Assembly (NCBI GenBank): GCA_030145005.1
Contig: JAQYWJ010000110.1
Coordinates: 1-7,049, forward strand
Length of the DNA: 7,049 nucleotides
Reading direction: 5' to 3'
Origin: Desulfobacter sp.
GTDB taxonomy: Bacteria > Desulfobacterota > Desulfobacteria > Desulfobacterales > Desulfobacteraceae
The translations under genes were made by a program, and so were the position numbers. Within the stretch, counting starts at the first letter, position 1, and every line of letters begins with the position of its first letter. Under the pieces are notes generated by a model. It made no database searches and was not told where the DNA came from. It saw nothing but the letters and a program-made list of their open reading frames with translations. Positions 1-6,929 of the stretch are shown here, in pieces.

Positions 1-665
1 CTGTTACGTTCAAGGCCATGGAAGGGCCCCAGCTGGGCATGCTGATTTCGTGTACAAAAAATTATGATATAGACCTTCTGATCGTCGGTCATCATCCCAA
101 CGACTCGGCCGCTGTCATTTGGCTTCCGGAAAAGCTGGCCCGTAAAGCCTTTTGCTCTGTCCTGTTTATCCCAAGCAATACCACCACGTATTTTGATAAA
201 ATTCTTGTGGCTGTCGATTTCAGTGATCACTCATTAAATGCACTGGATGTGGGCAGTGCATTGGCAAAGGCGGCAAACCTTGATCATCTCTACATATTGA
301 ATAATTATCAGGTCCCGGCCGGACACCATAAAACAGGTAAGACCTACGAGGAATTTGCCGACATCATGCTTGAGAACGCGAAATCAAAATTACGGCTCGC
401 CTTGTCCAAGGTTGATCTTAAATCCGTGAGTATCAAACCGGTTTTTAAAAAAAATAAAAATGTTGTCAGCAGTATCCGAAAATTTTCAGAAAGCCTGGGG
501 GCCGCCCTGATCGTTGTCGGGGCCCGGGGCCGAAGTGGTAATATTGCTGCAATACTTCTGGGCAGTATCACTGAAGGGTTGATCAGGACAACACACAAAC
601 CGCTTCTGGCAGTTAAAGAAAAAGGCCAAGGATTAAATATTTTAGAAGCATTTACATCACAATAA
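1..665 (+). CDS. Universal stress protein, tandem UspA domains, 5' end cut off by window edge
   Basis: This is the C-terminal part of a two-domain universal stress protein, a cytoplasmic nucleotide-binding family. The frame stays open to the left edge (codons from position 3), and the visible protein begins in the middle of a Usp fold, so the true start lies outside the window; the ATG at 18 is probably internal. Numbering from that ATG, residues 1-52 are the end of a first Usp domain (LLIVGHH near 20-26). Residues 58-200 are a complete second domain: strand 1 KILVAVDFSD carries the usual Asp, and GARGRSG at 168-174 followed by GS at 182-183 forms the ATP-binding loop. That loop has ten residues between the second and third glycines, where nine is usual. 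The first domain lacks the glycines and the GS, so it probably does not bind ATP. The gene ends in TAA. The family is clear; the physiological role is not. Confidence 0.9.
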   Translation, partial: VTFKAMEGPQLGMLISCTKNYDIDLLIVGHHPNDSAAVIWLPEKLARKAFCSVLFIPSNTTTYFDKILVAVDFSDHSLNALDVGSALAKAANLDHLYILNNYQVPAGHHKTGKTYEEFADIMLENAKSKLRLALSKVDLKSVSIKPVFKKNKNVVSSIRKFSESLGAALIVVGARGRSGNIAAILLGSITEGLIRTTHKPLLAVKEKGQGLNILEAFTSQ

Positions 666-678
666 CAGCCATGGGCTG
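666..678 (+). other. Small hairpin directly after the usp stop codon
   Basis: CAGCC and GGCTG pair perfectly over five bases around an ATG loop. Its place one base after TAA suits a transcript-end or mRNA-stability element. The missing downstream T tract argues against a standard Rho-independent terminator. Confidence 0.3.
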
Positions 679-775
679 ACTTGGTCTATAAATTCCCAGG
701 CTCAACCCACAACAAAACATGAAAGGACTTGTACAACTTACTTGGGACTTTCATAAAAAACAATTCGTTTCATAC

Positions 776-781
776 AGGAGA
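776..781 (+). promoter_or_regulatory. Ribosome binding site that fixes the PsiE-like start at 788
   Basis: AGGAGA lies seven bases before the ATG at 788. The in-frame ATG at 719 is preceded only by an A/C-rich stretch with no Shine-Dalgarno match, so 788 is the better start. Confidence 0.75.
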
Positions 782-787
782 AATAGA

Positions 788-1291
788 ATGGATCATCATG
801 ACCACAGCGATGAACCCCTGATTTTGAGACTTCGTTCCATCATCCGATTTGCTGTAAGGGTTCTGGCTCTGATTATGACGGCTGTCATCCTTTGGGGGGT
901 GGTTGATGTGTGCTGGGTGTTGTATCAAAAATTGATCTCACCACCCAGATTCCTGCTGACCATCAGTGATATCTTTGCCACTTTCGGGGCCTTTATGGCG
1001 GTGCTCATTGCCATTGAAATATTTGTAAATATATGTATTTACCTGAGGGAAGATGTAATTCATGTCCAGATTGTCATGGCAACCGCCCTGATGGCCATTG
1101 CCCGGAAAATTATCATTCTTGACTTCAACAACACCAACCCAGAATACGTGTGGGCCATGGCTGGTGCGGTTTTTGCCATGAGCATCGGGTATTTTCTGGT
1201 ATTGAACTCATCTCAAAAAAGTCTCACCATGTTTGATCGAATCTTTCCGAGGGGTCACCATGAAATACATAAAGACGAAAAGCCGGAATAG
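788..1291 (+). CDS. PsiE-family (phosphate-starvation-inducible-like) four-helix membrane protein
   Basis: This 167-residue inner-membrane protein resembles the PsiE family (Pfam PF06146 by recollection), named for an E. coli phosphate-starvation-inducible gene whose molecular function is not established. Four hydrophobic helices are visible at about 19-47, 61-85, 91-111 and 119-139. Between helices 2 and 3 runs the family-like stretch YLREDVIHVQ (85-94), and helix 3 ends in ARKIIILD (105-112). Both tails are rich in histidine and acidic residues: MDHHDHSDE at the start, and RGHHEIHKDEKPE at the end. The start is set by AGGAGA seven bases upstream; an in-frame ATG at 719 would add 23 residues but has no binding site. 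A 66-base gap without a clear terminator separates it from mrpA, so co-transcription is possible. No Pho-box was recognised. The family call is fairly firm; the function is unknown. Confidence 0.8.
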   Translation: MDHHDHSDEPLILRLRSIIRFAVRVLALIMTAVILWGVVDVCWVLYQKLISPPRFLLTISDIFATFGAFMAVLIAIEIFVNICIYLREDVIHVQIVMATALMAIARKIIILDFNNTNPEYVWAMAGAVFAMSIGYFLVLNSSQKSLTMFDRIFPRGHHEIHKDEKPE

Positions 1292-1357
1292 GCGGGTCCG
1301 GTTAAGGATGGCGTTACAAAACAGCCGATTCATGCCCACCGGAATCGATAGCGGATT
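1292..1357. other. Short spacer between the PsiE-like gene and mrpA
   Basis: This 66-base gap has no T-run terminator and no clear promoter. TCCGGT at 1297-1302 is the exact reverse complement of ACCGGA at 1338-1343, with 35 bases between, too far apart for a typical terminator. An in-frame TAG at 1349-1351 bounds how far upstream mrpA can start. The absence of stop signals favours read-through from psiE into mrp. Confidence 0.4.
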
Positions 1358-3598
1358 TTGAATCACAAGATGAATTGTCAAAGAACGATAATGGGTTTGT
1401 CCGTTGCGTTACACCTGTTTTTACTCATTGGGCTTTGGGTTCTGTATAGCCCTTCGGGTGTTGGTTGGCATTGGGATTGGGTTCCATCATTGGGGGCCTC
1501 ATTTTCAATCCGGCTTGATGGCTTGAGCATGCTCTTTTCATGGCTGATCTGCGGCATCGGTCTGTTTGTCCAGCTTTACGCCTTCCATTACATGAAAGGC
1601 AAGCCCTTAAGCGGTCTGTTCCATGTCTATCTGACACTTTTCATGCTGGCCATGCTTGGGCTGGTCCTGGCCGGAAACCTACTGCTGTTGTTTATTTTCT
1701 GGGAACTAACCACGGTGACGTCCTACCTGCTGATCGGATTTAACCACGATCAAGAAGTTTCCAGAAAAAATGCGCTTCAGGCCATGCTTGTAACCGGCGC
1801 AGGCGGCCTGGCGCTGCTGGCCGGGCTGATTCTGCTGGGGCAGATGGCAGGAACCTGGGAAATGGATCAAATCATCAACCGCGGCGCCACATTCATATCA
1901 GATAAACGATTTGCGCCTGCACTGATTCTGATCCTGATCGGTGCCTTCACCAAATCCGCCCAGGTCCCCTTTCATTTCTGGCTGCCCGGGGCCATGTCCG
2001 CCCCGGCACCGGTCAGTGCCTTTTTGCATTCAGCCACCATGGTAAAGGGAGGGATTTATCTTCTGGCCCGTCTTGCACCCGTATTCAGCCAAAGTGACCT
2101 GTGGTTCTGGTCCCTTGCTTTAACAGGCGGTATTACAGCGGTCTGGACAGTGATTGTAGCACTGCAACAAAGGGATTTAAAGTTGATGCTGGCCTACAGC
2201 ACCAATGTGGCCCTTGGCAAGCTGGTTTTTCTTCTGGCGTTGGGCACCCGGTATGCCATATCGGCAGCTTTGATGTTCATTATCGCCCATGCATTATACA
2301 AAGCTGCACTGTTCATGGTCATCGGCACTGTGGATAAGGCCACGGGTACGCGGAACATTGACCAGGTTGCCGGACTTGGCAGGATACTTAAATTCAGCTT
2401 TCTTGCTGCCGGATTGAGCGCATTCTCAAAAGCGGGTATCCCGCCGCTGCCTGGATTTTTGAGCAAAGAATATATGTACAAGGCAGCACTTCAAATATCT
2501 TATGCGCCCACAATTTTGCTGGTGTTTGTCAATGCCCTGATGGGGGCAATGGCGCTTTTGGTGGTGATCCGTCCGTTTATTTCCAAACCGGACGCCCGGA
2601 CCGTGCCGGCAAGTCCTGTTGAAAAATACAGTTTTTTGTGGATTCCGCCGGTCTGTCTTGGCATATTGCAACTGTTGGCCACCACCCTGGGCCTGCAATG
2701 GCTCAATACAACGCTGATTATTCCGGCCGGCCAGGTTATCGCCCCCAATGCCGGGTATGAAAGCTTAAAACTCTGGCAGGGCCTGAACCTGCCCCTGGCT
2801 CTGAGCGGTGTGTCATTATTATTTGCATTTCTCCTCTTTAAATACCATACCTGGATTAAACGTTTCATTGACCGCACCACCCGCCTGCTGCCGGCCGGCA
2901 GCCAATGTTACGAGCAGATAGTCAACGGGATCATCCGGTCAGGATCGGCGCTGACATCCATTCTTCAGCATGGCCGGTTGACCGGGTATATTTTTATGCT
3001 CTTTTTTCTGATGGCATTGGTGTTTCTTTTTAATATGCCTGCACTGCCCATGCCTGACACCGTCAATTGGCAGGGTATCCGCTTTTATGAAGTCTTGCTG
3101 GCCCTGGGACTTGCCGCTGCCGTCTTCACGGTTCTCCTGTCCCGCTCCCGCCTGCTGGCCATTGTCTCCCTGGGTGTGGCAGGGTTTATCACCACCTTGT
3201 TTTTAATGTTCTACAATGCGCCGGATGTGGCTAAAACCCAGCTGCTGGTGGAGACACTGAGCGTCATTTTTCTGGTGATGATTGTTGGCCGACTGCCAAA
3301 ATTTTCGGATGTCTTGCCCCATTCGTTCGGAAAACGGATACTGAATACGGCAATCGCCGTAACCATTGGTGCCGGCGTTTTCAGGGTACTTTACGCCATG
3401 AGTACGGGACATCCGGATACAACGCTGATCGACTACTTTGCCGCCAACAGTCTAATTGCTGCCCATGGCCGAAATATCGTCAATGTCATTCTGGTGGATT
3501 TCAGGGCCATTGATACACTGGGTGAAATCACGGTTGTGGTGATGGCTGCGCTGGGTGCCTCTGCCATCCTGCTGAAAAAGAAAAGGACAGATCGATGA
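1358..3598 (+). CDS. mrpA: Na+/H+ antiporter subunit A (MrpA/MnhA/ShaA), fused MbhD/MbhE C-terminus
   Basis: MrpA is the largest subunit of the Mrp cation/proton antiporter and is related to NuoL of complex I. Numbered from the TTG at 1358 (746 residues), the proton-channel core spans about 50-410. Expected charged residues are present: E116 in FWELTTVTSYLLIG, K199 in TKSAQVPFHFWLP, H224 and K230 in HSATMVKGG, H311 and K315 in AHALYKAALFM, K370 in PPLPGFLSKEY. An amphipathic linker (about 497-543) leads to an MbhD-like region with APDVAKTQLLVETL (621-634) and an MbhE-like region with NSLIAAHGRNIVNV (697-710) and DTLGEITVVV. The start is uncertain: TTG 1358, ATG 1370 and ATG 1391 are all in frame, none has a strong Shine-Dalgarno, and an in-frame TAG at 1349 blocks further extension. 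ATG 1370 is at least as likely as TTG 1358. Only one short hydrophobic segment precedes WDWVPSLG, so the N-terminus looks about one helix shorter than in Bacillus MrpA. The last four bases overlap mrpB. Confidence 0.96.
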   Translation: MNHKMNCQRTIMGLSVALHLFLLIGLWVLYSPSGVGWHWDWVPSLGASFSIRLDGLSMLFSWLICGIGLFVQLYAFHYMKGKPLSGLFHVYLTLFMLAMLGLVLAGNLLLLFIFWELTTVTSYLLIGFNHDQEVSRKNALQAMLVTGAGGLALLAGLILLGQMAGTWEMDQIINRGATFISDKRFAPALILILIGAFTKSAQVPFHFWLPGAMSAPAPVSAFLHSATMVKGGIYLLARLAPVFSQSDLWFWSLALTGGITAVWTVIVALQQRDLKLMLAYSTNVALGKLVFLLALGTRYAISAALMFIIAHALYKAALFMVIGTVDKATGTRNIDQVAGLGRILKFSFLAAGLSAFSKAGIPPLPGFLSKEYMYKAALQISYAPTILLVFVNALMGAMALLVVIRPFISKPDARTVPASPVEKYSFLWIPPVCLGILQLLATTLGLQWLNTTLIIPAGQVIAPNAGYESLKLWQGLNLPLALSGVSLLFAFLLFKYHTWIKRFIDRTTRLLPAGSQCYEQIVNGIIRSGSALTSILQHGRLTGYIFMLFFLMALVFLFNMPALPMPDTVNWQGIRFYEVLLALGLAAAVFTVLLSRSRLLAIVSLGVAGFITTLFLMFYNAPDVAKTQLLVETLSVIFLVMIVGRLPKFSDVLPHSFGKRILNTAIAVTIGAGVFRVLYAMSTGHPDTTLIDYFAANSLIAAHGRNIVNVILVDFRAIDTLGEITVVVMAALGASAILLKKKRTDR

Positions 3599-3996
3599 AA
3601 TCCGTTATTTTCAAGACAACCGCCCACATCGTTATCGGGATTATGCTCCTTTTTTCTCTATATCTGCTTTTCAGAGGACATAATGAACCGGGCGGAGGTT
3701 TTATCGGAGCACTGATTGCGGTGATTGCCTTTGCACTGCTGATCTTTTCCGAATCCCCCCATTATGTCAGAAAACGCATTGGTTTATCACCCGGAATGAT
3801 TGCCTTAACCGGGGTTGGTTTATCCCTGGGATCAGGTTTTTTTGCCGCATTTTCAGGTAAAGCATACTTAACAGGGCTCTGGTGCAAAACCGTCCTTACT
3901 TTGGGAACCCCTTTGCTTTTCGATGTCGGGGTTTACCTGGCCGTAATCGGCGGAGTACTTTCCATTCTGCTCGATCTGGCCGAGGAGTTATTATAA
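3595..3996 (+). CDS. mrpB: Na+/H+ antiporter subunit B (MrpB/MnhB)
   Basis: This 133-residue membrane subunit of the Mrp complex belongs to the MnhB family (PF04039). Four hydrophobic helices lie near 10-27, 33-52, 68-86 and 106-127. The family hallmark RGHNEPGGGFIG is at 27-38 and the conserved GTPLLFDVGVY is at 104-114. The length is normal for the family. The ATG overlaps the mrpA stop in an ATGA arrangement (four shared bases), with AAGGA at 3583-3587 as ribosome binding site inside the mrpA end, so translation is likely coupled to mrpA. MrpB is required for antiport in studied Mrp systems; its own ion-handling role is not settled. Confidence 0.95.
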   Translation: MKSVIFKTTAHIVIGIMLLFSLYLLFRGHNEPGGGFIGALIAVIAFALLIFSESPHYVRKRIGLSPGMIALTGVGLSLGSGFFAAFSGKAYLTGLWCKTVLTLGTPLLFDVGVYLAVIGGVLSILLDLAEELL

Positions 3997-4349
3997 TGCA
4001 TCTGCTGTTGAGCCTGATCACCGGCATGCTGGTCGCCGCCGGTATTTATCTGATGCTGGAACGTCACCTGCTTCGCATTCTTTTCGGCTTTATCCTGTTG
4101 AGCAATGGAATCAACCTGGCGATCCTGACTGCCGGGCAGCTTTCAAAAGAGGCCCTTCCCATAATCCCGCCAGGTGCTGTAACCCTTGAAGGTTCTTTTG
4201 CCAATCCACTCTCCCAGGCATTGATTCTGACTGCCATTGTAATCGGTTTTGGTGTGCTGATTTTTTGCCTGAGTTTAACATACCGGGCCGTTAACGATTC
4301 AGGCTCAGCAGACGCTGACCATATGGACCGGTCGGAAAAAGGGGAATAA
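3996..4349 (+). CDS. mrpC: Na+/H+ antiporter subunit C (MrpC/MnhC, NuoK-like)
   Basis: MrpC is the NuoK-like membrane subunit of the antiporter. The protein has 117 residues with three helices at about 2-20, 26-46 and 74-96. Recognisable features are GIYLMLERHLLRILFGF in helices 1-2, the SNGINLAIL stretch, and NPLSQALILTAIVIG at 70-84, which corresponds to the DPLPQALILTAIVI signature of most relatives; here Asn stands for Asp and Ser for Pro. The chosen ATG shares one base with the mrpB stop (TAATG) and has GAGGAG at 3982-3987 eight bases upstream. The same frame is open further upstream, to an ATG at 3882 inside mrpB, but that extension would be out-of-frame mrpB sequence and is rejected. 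The C-terminal tail (about 98-117) is hydrophilic and acidic. Confidence 0.95.
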   Translation: MHLLLSLITGMLVAAGIYLMLERHLLRILFGFILLSNGINLAILTAGQLSKEALPIIPPGAVTLEGSFANPLSQALILTAIVIGFGVLIFCLSLTYRAVNDSGSADADHMDRSEKGE

Positions 4350-5845
4350 TGATGAGTTGGCTGATCATACTCCCTGTCATTTTTCCATTGTGCGGCACAT
4401 TTTTTCTTTATCTATTCAGAAAACATAACCGGACGGTCACTGCCGTATCCTGGGCAATAAGCGGATTTGGCGTGATCGTCAGTAGCCTGTTGATGCACCG
4501 GGTTTACATCCTCGGCCCCCAGGCCATAGCACTGGGGAGCTGGCCGGCACCTTTCGGTGTCGTCTTTGCAGCGGATCTCTTATCTGCCGCCATGGTCGCG
4601 GTGACCTGGCTGATCGGGCTGGGCGTGGTTGTTTATGCCGCGGCAGACCTTAGTTCCAATCCCTCATATCCACGCTTTCATCTGTTGATACATTTTTTGC
4701 TGACCGGTGTTAACGGCGCTTTTTTAACCGGAGATCTGTTTAACCTTTACGTCTGGTTTGAAGTCATGCTGATTGCCTCTTTCGGCCTGATGACTCTGGA
4801 TGCCGACACAACACAGATACACGGCAGCATTAAATATGTTTTGTTAAACCTGATCTCCACCCTAACCCTGCTGCTGGCCATCGGTCTGCTATACGGGGCC
4901 ACCGGTATGCTGAACCTGGCCGGGCTCCATTCTAAAATCCATACCCTCTCCCCGGGATTTGTCTCTCTTTTGAGCGGTCTGTTTTTATTTTCTTTTTCGG
5001 TTAAATCAGCCCTGTTCCCTGTTTTTGCATGGCTTCCGGCCTCCTACCACACCCTTCCCAGCAGTATTGCAGCCCTTTTTGCCGGCCTGCTGACCAAAGT
5101 CGGCATTTATGCCATGATGCGGATATTCACCCTTGTCCTTCCCTTTGAAGGAACCATCTGGCAGACCATTTTAATTGTCCTGTCCGGCCTGACAATGCTG
5201 ACCGGCGTTTTGGGGGCGGCTAGCCGTTTCACCATAAAAAAAATCCTGTCTTTTCATATCATCAGTCAGGTCGGGTATATCATCATCGGTCTTGCGCTTT
5301 ATACCCGGACGGCCCTGGCCGGTTCCATCCTTTATCTGATCCATCATATCATCGTAAAGGCAAACCTTTTTCTCATCGGTGGTTTTTTAAACCGGAAATT
5401 CGGCAGTGACCATCTGTCACAAATGGGAGGTGTCTACCGATCCCTGCCTTTGGTCGCCGTGTTGTTTTTGATACCGGCATTTTCACTGGCCGGTTTTCCT
5501 CCCCTGTCCGGTTTCTGGAGTAAATTTGCAGTGATCCGGGCAAGTCTTGAAACCGGTCACACCATACTGGCTGCAACAGCCCTTTTTGTTGGGGTTCTCA
5601 CGGTTTACTCCATGTTAAAGATATGGAACCAGGTATTCTGGGAGGCCGCACCGAGCGCCGCAACATCGCCCCCGTCGGTGACCTTTAGAGAAACAGCTTT
5701 ATACCTGGTGCCCATAGGCATTTTGGCCCTGATCACGATAATCATAGGGCTTTTTGCGGAACCCTTTTATCAGTATGCTGACCGCGCCGCCGTTCATCTT
5801 CTTGATCCGGTTTTCTACGTCAAGGCCGTACTGGGAGAAAGATGA
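4349..5845 (+). CDS. mrpD: Na+/H+ antiporter subunit D (MrpD/MnhD)
   Basis: MrpD is the second channel-like subunit, related to NuoM/NuoN, and with MrpA is thought to form the proton path. It is 498 residues long, normal for the family, and polytopic throughout. Key charged residues are visible: E138 in YVWFEVMLIASFGLM, K219 in SFSVKSALFPVFAWLP, H234 in ASYHTLPSS, K250 in LLTKVGIYAMMR, H332/H333 and K337 in LIHHIIVKANLF, and K392 in PPLSGFWSKFAV. E138 and K219 line up with the Glu and Lys known to be essential in Bacillus MrpD. The start codon shares one base with the mrpC stop (TAATG). A second ATG follows directly at 4352 and is equally possible. AAGGGGA at 4339-4345 is the ribosome binding site. 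The end overlaps mrpE by four bases. Confidence 0.96.
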   Translation: MMSWLIILPVIFPLCGTFFLYLFRKHNRTVTAVSWAISGFGVIVSSLLMHRVYILGPQAIALGSWPAPFGVVFAADLLSAAMVAVTWLIGLGVVVYAAADLSSNPSYPRFHLLIHFLLTGVNGAFLTGDLFNLYVWFEVMLIASFGLMTLDADTTQIHGSIKYVLLNLISTLTLLLAIGLLYGATGMLNLAGLHSKIHTLSPGFVSLLSGLFLFSFSVKSALFPVFAWLPASYHTLPSSIAALFAGLLTKVGIYAMMRIFTLVLPFEGTIWQTILIVLSGLTMLTGVLGAASRFTIKKILSFHIISQVGYIIIGLALYTRTALAGSILYLIHHIIVKANLFLIGGFLNRKFGSDHLSQMGGVYRSLPLVAVLFLIPAFSLAGFPPLSGFWSKFAVIRASLETGHTILAATALFVGVLTVYSMLKIWNQVFWEAAPSAATSPPSVTFRETALYLVPIGILALITIIIGLFAEPFYQYADRAAVHLLDPVFYVKAVLGER

Positions 5846-6321
5846 TGATTTATTTTGTCCTCAACCTGTTATTTGCCGGTGCCTGGGTCCTGGTCAACAA
5901 TGCCTACGGCATCATTGATTTTGTTATCGGTTTCCTGCTGGGCCTGGGCTGCCTGTGGCTGACACGCCCCTTTGGTCAGGACAAATCTTATTTCAGACGA
6001 TTGAGAGCTTCAGTTGTTCTGGTGGTTTATTTTCATTACGAAATGACGATATCGGTTTTCCGGGTTGCCTGGGAGGTACTGACGCCGACCCCTAAAAGTG
6101 TCCCGGACATTGTTCATATTCCCTTGGATGCAAAGACGGATATTGAGGTCACCCTGCTTGCCAATATGGTCTCATTAACCCCCGGGACACTCAGTCTGGA
6201 TATCACAGAGGAAAAATCCCATCTCATTGTGCACGCCATGTTTGCCCAGGATCACGATGCCGTCATTTCTCAGATTAAAAACGGACTGGAAAAAAAACTG
6301 CTGGAGGTGACACGTGAGTGA
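5842..6321 (+). CDS. mrpE: Na+/H+ antiporter subunit E (MrpE/MnhE)
   Basis: This 159-residue subunit belongs to the MNHE family (PF01899). Hydrophobic helices near 2-18, 22-42 and 57-75 anchor a soluble C-terminal domain. That domain contains the strongly conserved LANMVSLTPGTLSLDIT at 106-122, followed by HLIVHAMF, which together identify the family. The ATG overlaps the mrpD stop in ATGA (four bases); another ATG follows at 5845. GGGAG at 5833-5837 serves as ribosome binding site. MrpE is a non-channel subunit that supports assembly and full activity in studied systems. Confidence 0.95.
   Translation: MMIYFVLNLLFAGAWVLVNNAYGIIDFVIGFLLGLGCLWLTRPFGQDKSYFRRLRASVVLVVYFHYEMTISVFRVAWEVLTPTPKSVPDIVHIPLDAKTDIEVTLLANMVSLTPGTLSLDITEEKSHLIVHAMFAQDHDAVISQIKNGLEKKLLEVTRE
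6303..6310 (+). promoter_or_regulatory. Full-length Shine-Dalgarno for mrpF, selecting a GTG start
   Basis: GGAGGTGA matches eight bases of the usual 16S anti-Shine-Dalgarno complement, the longest match in the operon. Its GGAGG core ends six bases before GTG 6314 and much too far from the next in-frame ATG at 6326, so it supports the GTG start. It lies within the end of mrpE. Confidence 0.75.
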
Positions 6322-6625
6322 TCTGATGACCATGGCTGTGACCATTACCTTCACCGGATTGCTGATCAGCTTTCTACTGGCATTTATCCGTCTGGTTTCA
6401 GGCCCGACACACGCAGACCGGCTCATCGCACTGGACTTGATCGGGTCCATTACCATCAGTTTTATTGCTGTGTTTACCATCACCAGCGGACAGACCGCTT
6501 TTCTGGATATCGCAATCACACTGGCCCTGGTGATGTTTGTGGGCACCGTGGCTTTTGTGACATTCATGAAAGCCCGGCTGATTCAATCCCGAAAAAGCAA
6601 GGAGGATCCCCCATGGAAATCCTGA
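6314..6625 (+). CDS. mrpF: Na+/H+ antiporter subunit F (MrpF/MnhF)
   Basis: This 103-residue, three-helix subunit is of the MrpF/PhaF family (PF04066). Helices lie near 8-28, 38-58 and 62-85. The signature GPTHADRLIALDLIG occupies 30-44, with the conserved Asp and Arg of ADR at 35-36 and D41; a second conserved acidic residue, D65, is in FLDIAITLAL. MrpF is required for antiport, and its membrane Asp residues have been proposed to take part in Na+ handling. Translation starts at GTG, eight bases before the end of mrpE, directed by a very strong ribosome binding site at 6303-6310. The C-terminus is polar and overlaps the start of mrpG by 13 bases. Confidence 0.94.
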   Translation: MSDLMTMAVTITFTGLLISFLLAFIRLVSGPTHADRLIALDLIGSITISFIAVFTITSGQTAFLDIAITLALVMFVGTVAFVTFMKARLIQSRKSKEDPPWKS

Positions 6626-6906
6626 TGGCCATATGTCTTATCACCGGTACTTTTTTTACCCTTATGGCGGCCCTGGGTGTTCTCAGAATGCCGGACATCT
6701 ACATGCGGACCCATGCGGCGACCAAGGCGGGAACCTTTGGTATCGGAATGATAGTGCTCGCGGTCACCCTGTTTTTCATGGATACGGCTGTAACCTCCCG
6801 GGTTGTGGGTATTATGTTATTTTTTATCATGACCACGCCGGCTGCAGCTCATCTACTTGGAAAAATCATAATGAAATCCTCTTATCGGATGTGGCGTAAC
6901 CGGTAG
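6613..6906 (+). CDS. mrpG: Na+/H+ antiporter subunit G (MrpG/MnhG)
   Basis: This 97-residue, three-helix subunit is of the PhaG/MnhG family (PF03334). Helices lie near 4-22, 42-56 and 63-83. The diagnostic stretch runs from LRMPDIYMR (24-32) into THAATKAGT (33-41), and TTPAAAH at 74-80 matches the usual TNPVAAH. The ATG has AAGGAGG at 6599-6605 seven bases upstream; an in-frame ATG at 6625 is possible but poorly placed. It is the last gene of the operon, ending in TAG. The tail ends in basic and aromatic residues (SSYRMWRNR). Confidence 0.95.
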   Translation: MEILMAICLITGTFFTLMAALGVLRMPDIYMRTHAATKAGTFGIGMIVLAVTLFFMDTAVTSRVVGIMLFFIMTTPAAAHLLGKIIMKSSYRMWRNR

Positions 6907-6929
6907 AGCTACTTCACTGCAGCACCGGA

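Larger units (their letters stand above)
666..787. other. Non-coding spacer between usp and the PsiE-like gene
   Basis: No gene is seen here. A perfect small hairpin (CAGCC 666-670, loop ATG, GGCTG 674-678) starts right after the usp stop codon. No T run follows it, so it is a poor intrinsic terminator. No convincing sigma-70 promoter is visible; the best pair, TTGTAC 729-734 and CATAAA 752-757 with a 17-base gap, matches consensus weakly. The 11-mer TACTTGGGACT at 739-749 occurs again in the non-coding tail at 7028-7038. An in-frame ATG at 719 could extend the next gene upstream, but it has no ribosome binding site. Confidence 0.5.

Noticed and set aside
729..757. Possible sigma-70 promoter TTGTAC / CATAAA before the PsiE-like gene
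   Set aside because: Only about three of six and four of six consensus bases match; such pairs are common by chance in A/T-rich spacers.
719..787. N-terminal extension of the PsiE-like protein from ATG 719
   Set aside because: No Shine-Dalgarno precedes 719, while AGGAGA is ideally spaced before the ATG at 788, and the extension resembles no part of the family.
1297..1343. TCCGGT / ACCGGA inverted repeat between psiE and mrpA as a terminator or operator
   Set aside because: The 35-base loop and absence of a T run rule out a normal terminator, and a six-base match is weak evidence for an operator.
2426..2880. Two overlapping minus-strand open frames inside mrpA
   Set aside because: The mrpA frame is a continuous, family-typical protein here; the antisense frames have no recognisable motif and no ribosome binding site.
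3882..3995. Upstream extension of mrpC to the ATG at 3882
   Set aside because: The extra 38 residues are out-of-frame mrpB sequence with no membrane-protein character; the ATG at 3996 has a good ribosome binding site and gives the normal MrpC length.
6175..6567. A 130-codon open frame on the minus strand across mrpE and mrpF
   Set aside because: It lies wholly over two clearly recognised genes, shows no protein family resemblance, and reads as the antisense of hydrophobic helices.
6633..6899. An 88-codon + strand frame overlapping mrpG
   Set aside because: It is the alternative frame of mrpG, which is itself clearly identified by the LRMPDIYMRTHAATKAGT region.
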